DNA from: Mycetocola zhadangensis
Lineage (GTDB): Bacteria; Actinomycetota; Actinomycetes; Actinomycetales; Microbacteriaceae
Direction of reading: 5' to 3'
DNA length: 64,000 bases
Assembly: GCF_003668565.1 (NCBI RefSeq)
Contig: NZ_RCWJ01000002.1
Span: 682,001 to 746,000 of the forward strand
Made by a program: the position numbers and the translations under genes
Part shown: one piece after another, positions 1-8,966 of the stretch
How positions within the stretch are numbered: the stretch's first letter is position 1
How the letters are laid out: the number at the start of each line of letters is the position of its first letter
Notes under the pieces: model-generated
What the model was told of the DNA's origin: nothing
The model's database searches: none
Seen by the model: the letters and a program-made list of their open reading frames with translations, nothing else

Positions 1-750
<750 letters not shown>

Positions 751-878
751 GCTCTAAGTGAACACCACACCACCGACATAGCTTCGAACTTCTGTCATCA
801 GCCGGGGTCAGCGATTGGTAGGTATGTGCGATTCGGCAGAAGTCACCGTCGATGAGCACCTCGACTATGCGGGAAATC

Positions 879-1433
879 TCACCATCTGTGCGCGACATCA
901 ACCACGAGGCGACTGCCATCACCCGGGCCATCCAGTATCAGCGTCCGGAACGGCAACCGAGCCCGCACCCCAATGCCAAACGTAGTCTGGGCCTCAAAGC
1001 TCCCGGCGAACGCGACCTGACGGAATGTCTCGTACCCCTCAACATTGAGCGCTTCGCTGTCGACGGCCGGGTCGTAAGTCACCGCATTGTTGTTGTTGAT
1101 GTCATAGGCAGGCGCGAGGGCAATCACTCGGAGGTCAGCTCCGCCACGCAGCGGCACAGGCGTCCCGGAACCATCCGATAACACCTCAGGTACATAACGC
1201 ACATCGAATCCATGGATGTCACCACGCACATCCAGAACGAACCGATCGAAACAGGGATGTTCACCCGATCTCGCATTTGTGATCGGAGCGTCCGGCGCCG
1301 AAAGGCTTTGGGAGTCGGGAAGTGACCCCCAGGTGATGCCGCAATACGGGGCCGCAGTTGCGGTCACGCTGCCCGCGCTGAGAAATACGACACCCATGAG
1401 CGCGCTGATCATGAGTGCAACGGAACGCTTCAT
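879..1433 (-). CDS. Secreted AMIN-like domain protein
   Basis: A 184-residue protein with an N-terminal signal peptide (MKRS, hydrophobic residues about 6-25, an Ala-rich cleavage region ending TATAAP). The rest matches the actinobacterial AMIN-like family: CGITWGSLP after the signal, a Cys-Phe-Asp-Arg motif (CFDRFVLDV), a Tyr-Val-Pro segment, the glycine/phenylalanine block FRQVAFAGSFEAQTTFGIGV and the terminal VVDVAHRW. The start at 1433 is chosen because a GAAGGAG ribosome binding site lies about 9 bases upstream and the signal peptide begins there. AMIN-related domains are thought to bind cell-wall components, but the role of this family is unknown. It is transcribed away from the surface-protein operon that starts at 1742. 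Confidence 0.85.
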   Translation of the reverse strand: MKRSVALMISALMGVVFLSAGSVTATAAPYCGITWGSLPDSQSLSAPDAPITNARSGEHPCFDRFVLDVRGDIHGFDVRYVPEVLSDGSGTPVPLRGGADLRVIALAPAYDINNNNAVTYDPAVDSEALNVEGYETFRQVAFAGSFEAQTTFGIGVRARLPFRTLILDGPGDGSRLVVDVAHRW

Positions 1434-1741
1434 CGCGATCCACTCCTTCGATAGAACTCTTAAAGCGGATGCTACGCCGGTCACGTCCCACACGGATCTG
1501 CCACAAATCACGGTTTGGTGGTCATTCTCAAGATCGCCCCAGACATCCCATATCCGCTCTGTAGTCAATCCTGCGGAAACCTTATGGGTCGCTTCAAGAA
1601 CTATTCGAACCTTGCGGATCTCGGACGGTCGTTCTTGATCGAGCCCGCGAAATATAGAACTCGTTGGAAGCGAAAGCGGAAAACATCCCAAACTCAGGTA
1701 GCTCCTCCGCTGCCACCCCGCCCCTCAGGAAGAAGCGCACC
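1434..1741. promoter_or_regulatory. Divergent intergenic region before the surface-protein operon
   Basis: About 308 bases separate two outward-facing secreted-protein genes, so both promoters should lie here. A possible -10 element TATAGA is seen on the plus strand at 1653-1658, inside a locally A/T-richer stretch, with TTCTTG 15 bases before it as a poor -35. The plus-strand gene has AGGAAG about 10 bases before its GTG at 1742. Open frames crossing the region are short and have no coding signature. No clear operator palindrome was seen. Confidence 0.4.
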
Positions 1742-2302
1742 GTGAAGAAGTTCAACATGAAGAAGACGACAACCGCAGCGATCGCTGCAACGGTCGGAGC
1801 GGTTCTGCTCCTCGGCGGGGCAGGCACGCTGGCCTACTGGTCTGACACCGACAGCACCACCAGCCAGGTCATCAACTCCGGCAAGCTCGACCTCGGCACC
1901 GTAGGAAATGACTGGAAGCTCCAGCAGACCGCCCAGGGCAAGTCGACCGCCTCGATCGCCTTCTCCGCCACGACCCCCATCGTTCCGGGCGACGTCGTCA
2001 CCAACACAGCCACGGTTCCTGTCGTTCTCCAGGGAACCAACAACAAGGCAACACTCAAGGTTGAGGCCCCCGCGCTCACCGGCGCCCTTGCCGGACTGCC
2101 CGTCACCGTTCTCATCGACGGCGTCGCAACCACCACTGCCGACTTCACGACAACCGCAAACCCCAAGGTAACCATCAAGGTCACCTTCCCGTTCGGTGAC
2201 AGCGCTGACGCACTCGACGACGTGACCGAGCTCAAGACGGCAACGGTCACCGCCAAGTACACGCTCACCCAGGTCGCGGCCGGCACAACGGTCACCCCGT
2301 AA
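1742..2302 (+). CDS. Alternate (SipW-type) signal peptide surface protein 1
   Basis: A 186-residue exported protein. The N-terminus has a basic start (MKKFNMKK), a hydrophobic stretch and the signature GGAGTLAYWSDT at about residues 25-36, the alternate signal peptide handled by SipW-type signal peptidases in the TasA/camelysin matrix-protein class. The mature part is a Thr/Val/Ala-rich beta-type domain with a SGKLDLG motif after the cleavage region, a PIVPGDVV motif and a final YTLTQVAAG shared with the next gene. I start at GTG 1742 because AGGAAG lies about 10 bases upstream. The ATG at 1757 is an alternative. It is followed by two paired hairpins and two related genes, which suggests a fibre or matrix subunit. 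No SipW peptidase is in the window, so processing must use one encoded elsewhere. Confidence 0.85.
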   Translation: MKKFNMKKTTTAAIAATVGAVLLLGGAGTLAYWSDTDSTTSQVINSGKLDLGTVGNDWKLQQTAQGKSTASIAFSATTPIVPGDVVTNTATVPVVLQGTNNKATLKVEAPALTGALAGLPVTVLIDGVATTTADFTTTANPKVTIKVTFPFGDSADALDDVTELKTATVTAKYTLTQVAAGTTVTP

Positions 2303-2329
2303 TAACACAGCTTCACCTGCAGCGGAGGC

Positions 2330-2389
2330 GGGATCAGCCATCACGCTGATCCCACGGGCCCTGTCGCGTACCCGACATGGCAGGGCCCG
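2330..2389 (+). other. Two consecutive hairpins inside the surface-protein operon
   Basis: Two perfect 9-base stems lie just after the first surface-protein gene: 2330-2338 with 2345-2353 (GGGATCAGC and its complement, loop of 6) and 2355-2363 with 2381-2389 (CGGGCCCTG and its complement, loop of 17). Neither is followed by a T run. They could act as a leaky terminator or protect the upstream message, raising the first subunit above the downstream ones. Confidence 0.6.
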
Positions 2390-2462
2390 ATTCCCGCACA
2401 AGCAACACCCCACCACAGCATTCACAACCCTCGTTCATCCCACCGGCTCGGAAGGAACCGTC

Positions 2463-3059
2463 ATGAAGAAGCCCATCCGCACCCTTCTCGTCTCCTCCCT
2501 CGCCGCTCTTCTCGGCGCCGTCCTCCTCCTCGGCGGCGCAGGTTCCCTCGCCTTCTGGTCGGACACAACCAGCACGACCCAGGACATCCAAACCGGTTCA
2601 CTCGACCTGGGAACCATCGGCACCGAAAGCTTCGCCGCCGCCACCATCATTCAGTGCAACGAAACGACCTGCTCACAGCCGGTGAACTACACGGGCGGCG
2701 CAATCGTCCCCGGTGATGTCATCAATGTCACAGTCAACGTCCCCGTAAAACTCGTCGGCCAGAACCTCAAAGCTGAGCTCGCAGTCACCCCGACCAAAGT
2801 AATGCCAACGGAACCAGCCGCTGATGTTGCCCTGAGCAAGGTCGTCTCGATCGGAGTCTCGTCGATCAACGGCAAGCCGGCAGCAGGCTCAACAACGGCC
2901 AAACTCGCCCTCACACCATCGACAGTGACCAACGGAACCGTTCCTGTCGTTCTCGTCGTGAAGTTCCCCTGGGGCAAGGTCGGCGATTCCAACGCTGCCA
3001 TGGGCGGCAAAGTCACACTCGGTGCCACATACTCGCTCACGCAGATCGCCGCCGGCTAA
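2463..3059 (+). CDS. Alternate (SipW-type) signal peptide surface protein 2
   Basis: A 198-residue paralogue of the preceding gene. It starts at an ATG with GGAAGGA about 6 bases upstream. The signal segment is MKKPIRTLLVSSLAALLGA followed by LLGGAGSLAFWSDT, the hallmark of SipW-dependent export. The mature part repeats the pattern of the first protein (SLDLGTIG, IVPGDVINVTVNVPV, VVKFPWG, TYSLTQIAAG) and adds two cysteines about eight residues apart near residue 65 that may form a disulfide. It shares length, fold signature and direction with its neighbours, and the third gene starts three bases after its stop. A structural role in a surface fibre or matrix is inferred from the family. Confidence 0.87.
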   Translation: MKKPIRTLLVSSLAALLGAVLLLGGAGSLAFWSDTTSTTQDIQTGSLDLGTIGTESFAAATIIQCNETTCSQPVNYTGGAIVPGDVINVTVNVPVKLVGQNLKAELAVTPTKVMPTEPAADVALSKVVSIGVSSINGKPAAGSTTAKLALTPSTVTNGTVPVVLVVKFPWGKVGDSNAAMGGKVTLGATYSLTQIAAG

Positions 3060-3061
3060 TC

Positions 3062-3757
3062 GTGAGCGCAGCATCATCCCGGCGCACAGCATTTCGGCTT
3101 GCGCCATTCGCTGCGTCAGCCGCTGCTGTGCTTGCCGGCATTGTTCTCCTCGGGTCTCCCGGAACACTCGCATTCTGGAGCGACCAGACAGCATCGCCGA
3201 ACCAAACCATCGATTCGGCCGCCGGCCTCTCGCTTCTCGCAGCAGAACCGGTAGTCACGTCATACGCCATGAACAACGCGAACCTTGTGTCCTCGACCGT
3301 GTCCTCGTCCACAACCGGACTTATCCCAGGCAAGCTCGGCCAAAGAATCACGTACACCCTGACCGGTGGGCCAACCGACGGAGCTCAGGGATACGTCAAC
3401 GGACAGGTCACGTCGTCCGCAAAGGATGCCTGGGGTGCCGTGTACACAGCCGGCTATCTGGACGCCATCGCGACAGCGACCGGAATGTGTGTCATCAACC
3501 CGACCCCAACCGTCAGCGGAGACGTTTTGACCTGGACCCTGCTGCCAACTCAGGGAAAAACGATGAAGCCGGGACCAACAGTCAGCGAACGCACCTGCAC
3601 CATCACCATCGACCTCTCTCTTCCAGCCGTGAAAAACGGCGTTGACGTTGCTCGTGTTCTCGCTTCCAGCCGCGGAACGTCAACGGCACTCAAACCGGTC
3701 GCCAACTTCGAGGTTCGGGCGTTCACTACTCAGGTCCCTCGATCGGAAGAACGATGA
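3062..3757 (+). CDS. Alternate (SipW-type) signal peptide surface protein 3
   Basis: A 231-residue protein starting at GTG 3062, two bases after the previous TAA and without its own clear ribosome binding site, so translation is probably coupled. The signal region is longer and more basic (SSRRTAFRLAPF) and ends in LLGSPGTLAFWSDQ, again the SipW-type signature. The mature region is more divergent than in the first two proteins, with the motif GLIPGKLGQRITYTLTGG and two Cys (GMCVIN and ERTCTITID) that may pair. It could be a minor or capping subunit; this is inference from divergence and position. Its stop overlaps the start of the next gene (ATGA). Confidence 0.83.
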   Translation: MSAASSRRTAFRLAPFAASAAAVLAGIVLLGSPGTLAFWSDQTASPNQTIDSAAGLSLLAAEPVVTSYAMNNANLVSSTVSSSTTGLIPGKLGQRITYTLTGGPTDGAQGYVNGQVTSSAKDAWGAVYTAGYLDAIATATGMCVINPTPTVSGDVLTWTLLPTQGKTMKPGPTVSERTCTITIDLSLPAVKNGVDVARVLASSRGTSTALKPVANFEVRAFTTQVPRSEER

Positions 3758-4746
3758 CTATTCACACGAAGAGACTCCGGGGGTCGAAACTCACCCTGCT
3801 GAGCGCCATCGCCGCACTGGCGGTCGTGTTCGCTGGCATGCCGGCTGCCACAACCGATGCCTCCCTGACGAGCGCCGAGGTCACAAAAACCGGCGCGTCC
3901 GGTGTCGGCAACTGGTGCTCGGTGCCCAATCCCACCGCGGAGACGAACGTCTACAAGGTGAGCGAATTCCCCACGCTGAACGCACCGGAGGGGAGTGGTG
4001 CAACCACTGCAGTTCAGATGATTATCGTTCCCGTCATTGATGACGCCAGTTTCGCCCCGGTCCAGTCTGTGACGGCCGCCCCCAACCAGGTCGGGATACG
4101 GCTCTGGAGCTGCTCAGACCTGCCAGCTGTCAACTCAACCAGCCTCAAGATGACCTCGTGGCGATCTACATCGTACGAGCCATCCAGATTCGTCTGGGGC
4201 CAGCCGGGAACCCCGACGGTCGGTCAGTTTGCGTCGGCACGTCTTCAGACCAATTCGAACCCGATCTCCAATGCCGCAACAAACACCGGGACGGTGCCTG
4301 CGACCGAACTTCGAGATTTGCACCGTGGATACAACTTCCTCGGAGCAGCCGCCGGAGCCAACCCGCAACCCGTGACGACCCGCTACAGCTGGCTTCTCGA
4401 CGCCGGAAGAACGAACACAAACACCGGAGCGGATCCGGTGTGTTCAACCTCATCCTGTCGAGTCACGCCAGGTACCGGCGTCACCGTGCGCGCGGCCAGC
4501 CCCACCACAGTTGCGACAGCAACAAACGCGTACACCGCCAAATCGGTGACCTACCTCGCCGAGACCTACGGAAACGGCGACGCGACGCGGTGCTGCACCC
4601 CGACCCCCTCCACCGTCGCCGACGTCAATGGCACCTCAGCGGCCAACCTTCTTCGGAGCAGCACCCAGACACAGTGGGTTGTCCTTGAGTGGTGGGGCAC
4701 AACCCCTCCCGCACCGGATCTCATGGTGGAGGTGTTCGTCGGATGA
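3754..4746 (+). CDS. Secreted protein of the surface operon, function unknown
   Basis: A 330-residue protein overlapping the previous stop by four bases (ATGA) and preceded by GGAAG. The N-terminus is a signal peptide (MTIHTKRLRGSK, hydrophobic about residues 12-32, AATTDAS). The mature part is Thr/Ser/Ala-rich with seven Cys, including NWCSVP, LWSCSDLP, CSTSSC and a vicinal pair RCCTP, and Trp-rich segments near the C-terminus (WVVLEWWG). Unlike its three upstream neighbours it lacks the WSD motif, so it probably uses the ordinary Sec route. No family is recognised. Its place between the SipW-type proteins and an LPxTG-like protein suggests an accessory part of the same surface structure. 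Confidence 0.75.
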   Translation: MTIHTKRLRGSKLTLLSAIAALAVVFAGMPAATTDASLTSAEVTKTGASGVGNWCSVPNPTAETNVYKVSEFPTLNAPEGSGATTAVQMIIVPVIDDASFAPVQSVTAAPNQVGIRLWSCSDLPAVNSTSLKMTSWRSTSYEPSRFVWGQPGTPTVGQFASARLQTNSNPISNAATNTGTVPATELRDLHRGYNFLGAAAGANPQPVTTRYSWLLDAGRTNTNTGADPVCSTSSCRVTPGTGVTVRAASPTTVATATNAYTAKSVTYLAETYGNGDATRCCTPTPSTVADVNGTSAANLLRSSTQTQWVVLEWWGTTPPAPDLMVEVFVG

Positions 4747-5483
4747 TCAGTCCCGTCCTCCGCACCTCCGGCCACAAGCTCGGCCGCATCGGCGCCGCCC
4801 TGGCGGTCGCGACAGTGGCAACGACGCTCGCTTTCGCCGGCGCAACGGCAGCACACGCCGAACCTGAGGAGCGCACCCTCCACCTGACGCGGGTCGATGG
4901 AAGCCCCGTCGGGAACCTGTTCACCGATCTCGTGATCGTCCCAGGAGACACGCTTCGAACGACAGTGGTCGCTCACCGCACCGGCCCTGGCGAATCCAGC
5001 CTTCTCATCACCCTCGCGAACCCCGCAGACGACAGCGACGCACTCCCAACACCGATCGAAGACGATGTGGTCATCACCGCCAGCGTCAACGGACTCGAGC
5101 TCAAGTCATCGGCCGCCGCCCTCATGAGAGGCGACGCGGTTCTCGACCTCGGCCGCAGCTCGGCAGCGAACGTTCCCATTGACATCTCCCTCGAACTGCC
5201 ATTTGCGTCGAGCAACGCCACCCAGGAGCAGGAGCTCGATCTCTCGGTTGTTCTCACAGCCGCAGACCTTCCGACTTCTGGGCCAGACGCAAACACACCA
5301 ACTCCGGTGCAGTCCCCGGCAACCTCAGCGAACCCCGGCGGCCTCGCAACCATACTTCCGTTTCTTCCCGGCACCGGAGCATCCGTTCGTGAAATCTTGA
5401 TCGTTGCCGCACTGATTACCACTTTTGGGCTCATCCTTCTCGGGGGTAAGCGAAAATCACACCAATCGGGCAACCCGGGCTAA
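4743..5483 (+). CDS. LPxTG-like cell-wall-anchored protein of the surface operon
   Basis: A 246-residue protein whose ATG at 4743 overlaps the upstream TGA. It has an N-terminal signal peptide ending near AAHAEPEE, a mature beta-rich region of about 150 residues, a Pro/Thr/Ser linker and a C-terminal sorting signal: LPGTG at about residues 208-212, a hydrophobic segment and the basic tail GGKRKSHQ. Sortases cut between Thr and Gly of LPxTG and link the protein to the wall; the variant with Gly in the x position fits this scheme. No sortase gene is in the window. It may be the wall anchor for the preceding surface proteins (inference from operon position). Confidence 0.82.
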   Translation: MISPVLRTSGHKLGRIGAALAVATVATTLAFAGATAAHAEPEERTLHLTRVDGSPVGNLFTDLVIVPGDTLRTTVVAHRTGPGESSLLITLANPADDSDALPTPIEDDVVITASVNGLELKSSAAALMRGDAVLDLGRSSAANVPIDISLELPFASSNATQEQELDLSVVLTAADLPTSGPDANTPTPVQSPATSANPGGLATILPFLPGTGASVREILIVAALITTFGLILLGGKRKSHQSGNPG

Positions 5484-5569
5484 GGTTCTAGAAGTGTGAC
5501 AGGGGGTTACACACGCATCGAGACCAGAGCTGGGCAGTCGGTGCGACCGTCAGGGGAATGCCGAAAAAC

Positions 5570-6424
5570 ATGTCAGATCGCTCCACCCGCACCGCGGTTG
5601 TCATCGAAGATGACGCCGATATTCGAGGACTGATCGAAACAGTCCTTCGTCAGGCTGGCTTCGAGGTCTCGTCAACAGCAGACGGCGCAGACGGCGTCGA
5701 ACTCGTTCGAACCCTCGCACCGAATATCGTGACGCTCGACATCGGACTCATCGATATCGACGGCCTCGAAGTTGCCCGTCGTATCCGCCTGTTCAGTGAC
5801 TGCTACATCGTCATGATCACGGCACAGGGCGACGAAGCCGACCTTCTCTTCGGACTCGAATCCGGCGCAGACGACTATGTCATCAAGCCGTTCCGTCCCC
5901 GCGAATTACGCGCACGCATCGAAGCCATGATGCGTCGCCCCCGCGCCTCGGCCGCGACTTCCCCAACGGATGCTGTCGCTCCAGACAGCACACCGGCTCC
6001 GGTTTCCGAGACACCTGCTCAACACCCAGCCCAGGCACCTGCGGCGCACCAGCCAACCCCGGCCGGGAACAACGACGAACTCGTGTTCACCCACAACGGG
6101 CTCACCCTCAACGCCGACACCCGCACCGTCGAATTGAACGGTGCAGAACTCGATCTCACCCGCACCGAGTTCGATCTGCTCCAGTCATTGCTCAGCAGCA
6201 GGCGCCGCGTGCGCTCCAAGGCAGACCTCGTTCGCGATCTCCGCGACGAGGAGTACGTCGCCAACGACTACGTCAGCGAATCAGAGGAACGCGCGATTGA
6301 AGTCCACTTCGCCAATTTGCGCCGCAAGCTGTCTGACGACCCGAAGAACCCGTTGTGGGTCGAGACTGTGCGCGGTGTCGGCTACCGGCTTCCGCCAGCA
6401 CGCGACCTGCAGGGCAAAGCCTAG
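5570..6424 (+). CDS. OmpR-family response regulator (orphan)
   Basis: A 284-residue regulator. Residues about 8-120 form a receiver domain with the acidic pair D14/D15, phospho-acceptor D57 (VTLDIG), T84 and K106 (IKPF). A Pro/Ala-rich linker of about 50 residues follows, then a winged-helix DNA-binding domain from about residue 175 (LTRTEFDLLQSLL, VRGVGYRL). The start at 5570 is preferred over 5558 because AGGGG ends about 13 bases before it but only one base before 5558. No histidine kinase lies nearby. It follows the surface-protein operon by 86 bases and faces an HPt-like gene, with both genes ending in the same CTAG. It may control the surface operon; this is inference from position. Confidence 0.9.
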   Translation: MSDRSTRTAVVIEDDADIRGLIETVLRQAGFEVSSTADGADGVELVRTLAPNIVTLDIGLIDIDGLEVARRIRLFSDCYIVMITAQGDEADLLFGLESGADDYVIKPFRPRELRARIEAMMRRPRASAATSPTDAVAPDSTPAPVSETPAQHPAQAPAAHQPTPAGNNDELVFTHNGLTLNADTRTVELNGAELDLTRTEFDLLQSLLSSRRRVRSKADLVRDLRDEEYVANDYVSESEERAIEVHFANLRRKLSDDPKNPLWVETVRGVGYRLPPARDLQGKA

Positions 6425-6840
6425 AGCGATCCGGGCAACTCGGTGTCGATCACCGGGCGACGTTTTTCAAGGGCCAGGAGCGTATTGGTGCCGATGAGGC
6501 ACAGGGTTTCCACCCGGTGAATTGCCGCGGCGAAGTCGCCATCACCGATGATGCGCTCGAGCTCGGCACACATCGAGGTCAGCTGCGATGCACCGAGCAT
6601 CTGGCTCGACACCTTGAGGCTCAGCACAGCGGTGAGCGCGTCGGGCGGATTGTTCGCACGAATCCGGTCGTCGATTCGAGCGAGCCGGCTCGGCCACTGC
6701 TCGATGAAGGCCGACACGAAACCGATAACGGCATCACGATCGTTGTTGAGTGCGCCGAAGAGTTCAGAAAGTGCGGCGCCATCAAAGAGGGGCAGCTGCC
6801 CGGCGAGGGAGAGGCTCGGGTCGTTCGGGGGAAACGTCAC
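6421..6840 (-). CDS. HPt-like domain protein lacking the phospho-acceptor histidine
   Basis: A 139-residue helical protein starting at GTG 6840. The segment LSLKVSSQMLGASQLTSMC resembles the histidine phosphotransfer core, in which the family has HxLKGS followed by a Leu-Gly and a conserved Cys/Ala-Glu-Leu-Glu helix. Here the His position is Leu73, followed by S74, L75 and K76, and no other His sits on this helix. It is therefore probably not a phosphotransfer donor and may instead bind the neighbouring response regulator. It converges on that regulator so tightly that the two stop codons overlap in CTAG. The fold assignment is from pattern only and is moderately sure. Confidence 0.7.
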   Translation of the reverse strand: MTFPPNDPSLSLAGQLPLFDGAALSELFGALNNDRDAVIGFVSAFIEQWPSRLARIDDRIRANNPPDALTAVLSLKVSSQMLGASQLTSMCAELERIIGDGDFAAAIHRVETLCLIGTNTLLALEKRRPVIDTELPGSL

Positions 6841-6880
6841 CGTGCACCAATCTCAACTCAGCCGGGCACCTGCCCGTCCA

Positions 6881-6926
6881 GCGGTCCTGGGGGGACCGCC
6901 TTCCGGTGGTATCGGGGGGAACCACC
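6881..6926 (-). other. Two adjacent hairpins with homopolymer G/C loops
   Basis: A perfect 7-base stem (6881-6887 with 6893-6899, loop TGGGG) is followed by a 6-base stem (6905-6910 with 6921-6926, loop with six G). On the minus strand both present C-rich loops in the leader of the HPt-like gene that starts at 6840, and they also lie downstream of the ABC permease stop at 7023. They have no T run on either strand. They may be a transcript-end structure or a leader element. Confidence 0.45.
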
Positions 6927-7022
6927 TATAGGAAGCATGACGTCCGAAGATCAGGATTGACGGATGCCTCCGGTCAAGTTTTCTGCAAGATTCGACCCTC
7001 TTGCATCGGAAACGGCCCGAAT

Positions 7023-7880
7023 TCACCGTGAGGTGACCTGTGAGAACCGCCGTACTGCCAACGGAACGAAGATGAGCAGAATCACGGTGACGCCGACCAG
7101 CACGGCGATCGCCGGGTTCTGCTGCACCCAACTGTCGCCAACTGGGGTGCCAGGCGGAACGTTTCCGAACAGTTCACGCGCGGCCTGCACCAGTGCGGTG
7201 ACCGGATTCCACAGAGCAAAGGTTCGCAGCGGTTCAGGGAGGCTCTCGGCTGGGACAAAGGCGTTGGAAATGAAGGTGAGCGGAAAGAGTATGAGGAACG
7301 ACACGTTGTTGATGACTTCCGGGCTGCGCACCATCATTCCGAGGAGCGCCATCACCCACGACAGCGCGTAGGCGAACAAAAGGAGCAGTGCAACCCCCGC
7401 GACGGCCTCAAGGAAACTGGAGTGGATGCGCCAGCCGACGATGAAGCCGGTGACCATCATCACGACCATGGAAATGCTGTTGATGAGCAGGTCACCATTG
7501 GTCCGACCGACCAGCACCGCTGACGGACTCATCGGCAGGGTGCGGAAGCGGTCGATGATGCCGTCCTTGAGGTCCTGCGCCATCGCCGAACCGGAGTAGG
7601 TGGAACCGAACACAACGGTTTGGGCAAAGATGCCGGCCATGATGAAGTCGACGTACGTGCTCCCCGGAATCTCGATCACACCCGCATAGACGTAGGTGAA
7701 CAGCAGCACAAACATGATCGGCTGAAGCGTCGTGAAAACGAGGATGTCAGGAACGCGCTTGATCTTGATGAGGTTGCGCCTCGTGGTGATCCAGCCGTCG
7801 TTGAACCACCCGGCGAGTGCGCCCGGCTGCTGAGGCGCGTCAACTCCCGGTGGTCTCGGTGTTGCTGTCGTTCCGGTCAT
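7023..7880 (-). CDS. ABC-2 type exporter permease (DrrB-like)
   Basis: A 285-residue membrane protein with about six hydrophobic segments (for example VFTTLQPIMFVLLFTYVYAG and ALLLLFAYALSWVMALLGMM) and the loop pattern around GSAMAQDLKDGIIDRFRTLPMS that is typical of DrrB/ABC-2 permeases. The N-terminal cytoplasmic part (WITTRRNLIKIKRVPD) is also typical. It pairs with the ATPase directly upstream, whose stop overlaps this ATG (ATGA), so the two subunits are made together. Exporters of this class move drugs, lipids or other hydrophobic compounds; the substrate cannot be told from sequence. Confidence 0.92.
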   Translation of the reverse strand: MTGTTATPRPPGVDAPQQPGALAGWFNDGWITTRRNLIKIKRVPDILVFTTLQPIMFVLLFTYVYAGVIEIPGSTYVDFIMAGIFAQTVVFGSTYSGSAMAQDLKDGIIDRFRTLPMSPSAVLVGRTNGDLLINSISMVVMMVTGFIVGWRIHSSFLEAVAGVALLLLFAYALSWVMALLGMMVRSPEVINNVSFLILFPLTFISNAFVPAESLPEPLRTFALWNPVTALVQAARELFGNVPPGTPVGDSWVQQNPAIAVLVGVTVILLIFVPLAVRRFSQVTSR

Positions 7881-8890
7881 GTCGTCTTCCTGGCTCTCGT
7901 GCGCCCGGACGCTGTTTCGGTTGTGTCGTCAGACTCGTCTGTCGCGACGTGCCCGGTCAGGCGCAGGAACACGTCGTCGAGGGTCGGCCGCCGCATTCCG
8001 GCGTCGAACAGTGCGATGTTCCGTTCGCTCAGTTCGGCAAGCACAACCCGCAGCGCCTCAGGCCCGCTCTCCACACTCACGGTCACCGTGCGGGAGTCGT
8101 TCGACACGGCAGGCTCCGCCGTTCCGAGTCGCCGCATGATCTCGACCGTCTCCGCCGCGTTCTCCGCTGTGACGAGGTTGAGCTCCACCCGTTGGCCGCC
8201 AACAGAGGCTTTCAGCTCATCGGCTGTGCCCTTCGCGATCACCTTTCCCGTGTCAATCACACTGATGTCGTCCGCGAGTTGGTCCGCTTCTTCCAGGTAC
8301 TGCGTTGTCAGCAGCACCGTCGTTCCACCATCGACAAGTGAGCGAATGATGTCCCACATGCCGAGCCTGCTTCGCGGGTCGAGGCCCGTCGTTGGTTCAT
8401 CGAGAAAGAGCACCCGCGGCCGGGTCACCAGTGCGCCGGCCAGGTCGATCCGCCGCCGCATGCCGCCGGAGAACCCCTTGACCGGGCGATTCTGCGCCTC
8501 GGACAGCTCAAACAGATCGATGAGCTCACGCGCCCTCGCCCGCGACGCCCTGGCTCCGAGGTGGTACAGCCGCCCGACCATATCGAGGTTCTCGAACCCG
8601 GTGAGGTTCTCGTCGACCGCGGCGTATTGCCCAGACACTCCAATGATCGGCCGAATCGCCTCCGGCCGATTCAGCACGTTGACGCCGCCGATCGTCGCCG
8701 TGCCGCTGTCTGGCGTGATGAGCGTCGTGAGCACCTTGACGGCGGTGGTCTTCCCGGCCCCATTCGGCCCGAGGATCGCGGTGATCGTGCCCTCTGGCAC
8801 GTCGAGGTCGAGCCCGTCCAGTGCGTGAACGGGCTCAGCTCCCTTGGGAGTGTAGATCTTCCGTAGATCCCGAGCTTCGATGAAACCCAT
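7877..8890 (-). CDS. ABC exporter ATPase, daunorubicin-resistance (DrrA) type
   Basis: A 337-residue ATP-binding subunit. Walker A GPNGAGKTT, signature FSGGMRRRIDLAG, Walker B VLFLDEPTTGLD and the switch His region (LLTTQYLEEAD, with Gln before Tyr-Leu-Glu as in the DrrA group) are all intact. The C-terminal ~100 residues form the DrrA-type regulatory extension ending in LDDVFLRLTG. The start at 8890 (MGFIEARDL) is chosen from family length; the open frame extends upstream without family similarity. It is coupled to the permease by a four-base overlap. Confidence 0.93.
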   Translation of the reverse strand: MGFIEARDLRKIYTPKGAEPVHALDGLDLDVPEGTITAILGPNGAGKTTAVKVLTTLITPDSGTATIGGVNVLNRPEAIRPIIGVSGQYAAVDENLTGFENLDMVGRLYHLGARASRARARELIDLFELSEAQNRPVKGFSGGMRRRIDLAGALVTRPRVLFLDEPTTGLDPRSRLGMWDIIRSLVDGGTTVLLTTQYLEEADQLADDISVIDTGKVIAKGTADELKASVGGQRVELNLVTAENAAETVEIMRRLGTAEPAVSNDSRTVTVSVESGPEALRVVLAELSERNIALFDAGMRRPTLDDVFLRLTGHVATDESDDTTETASGRTRARKTT

Positions 8891-8966
8891 CGTCCGAAGA
8901 TACCCCGGGCGTTCTCCGGAGAAAAGGTCTTCGGCGTGAACTCGTTTCGAGACGGAGAGAGCAGGA

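Noticed and set aside
1694-2425. 243-codon minus-strand open frame opposite the first surface-protein gene
   Set aside because: Gly/Arg-rich composition without any family pattern; the plus strand has a signal peptide and family motifs.
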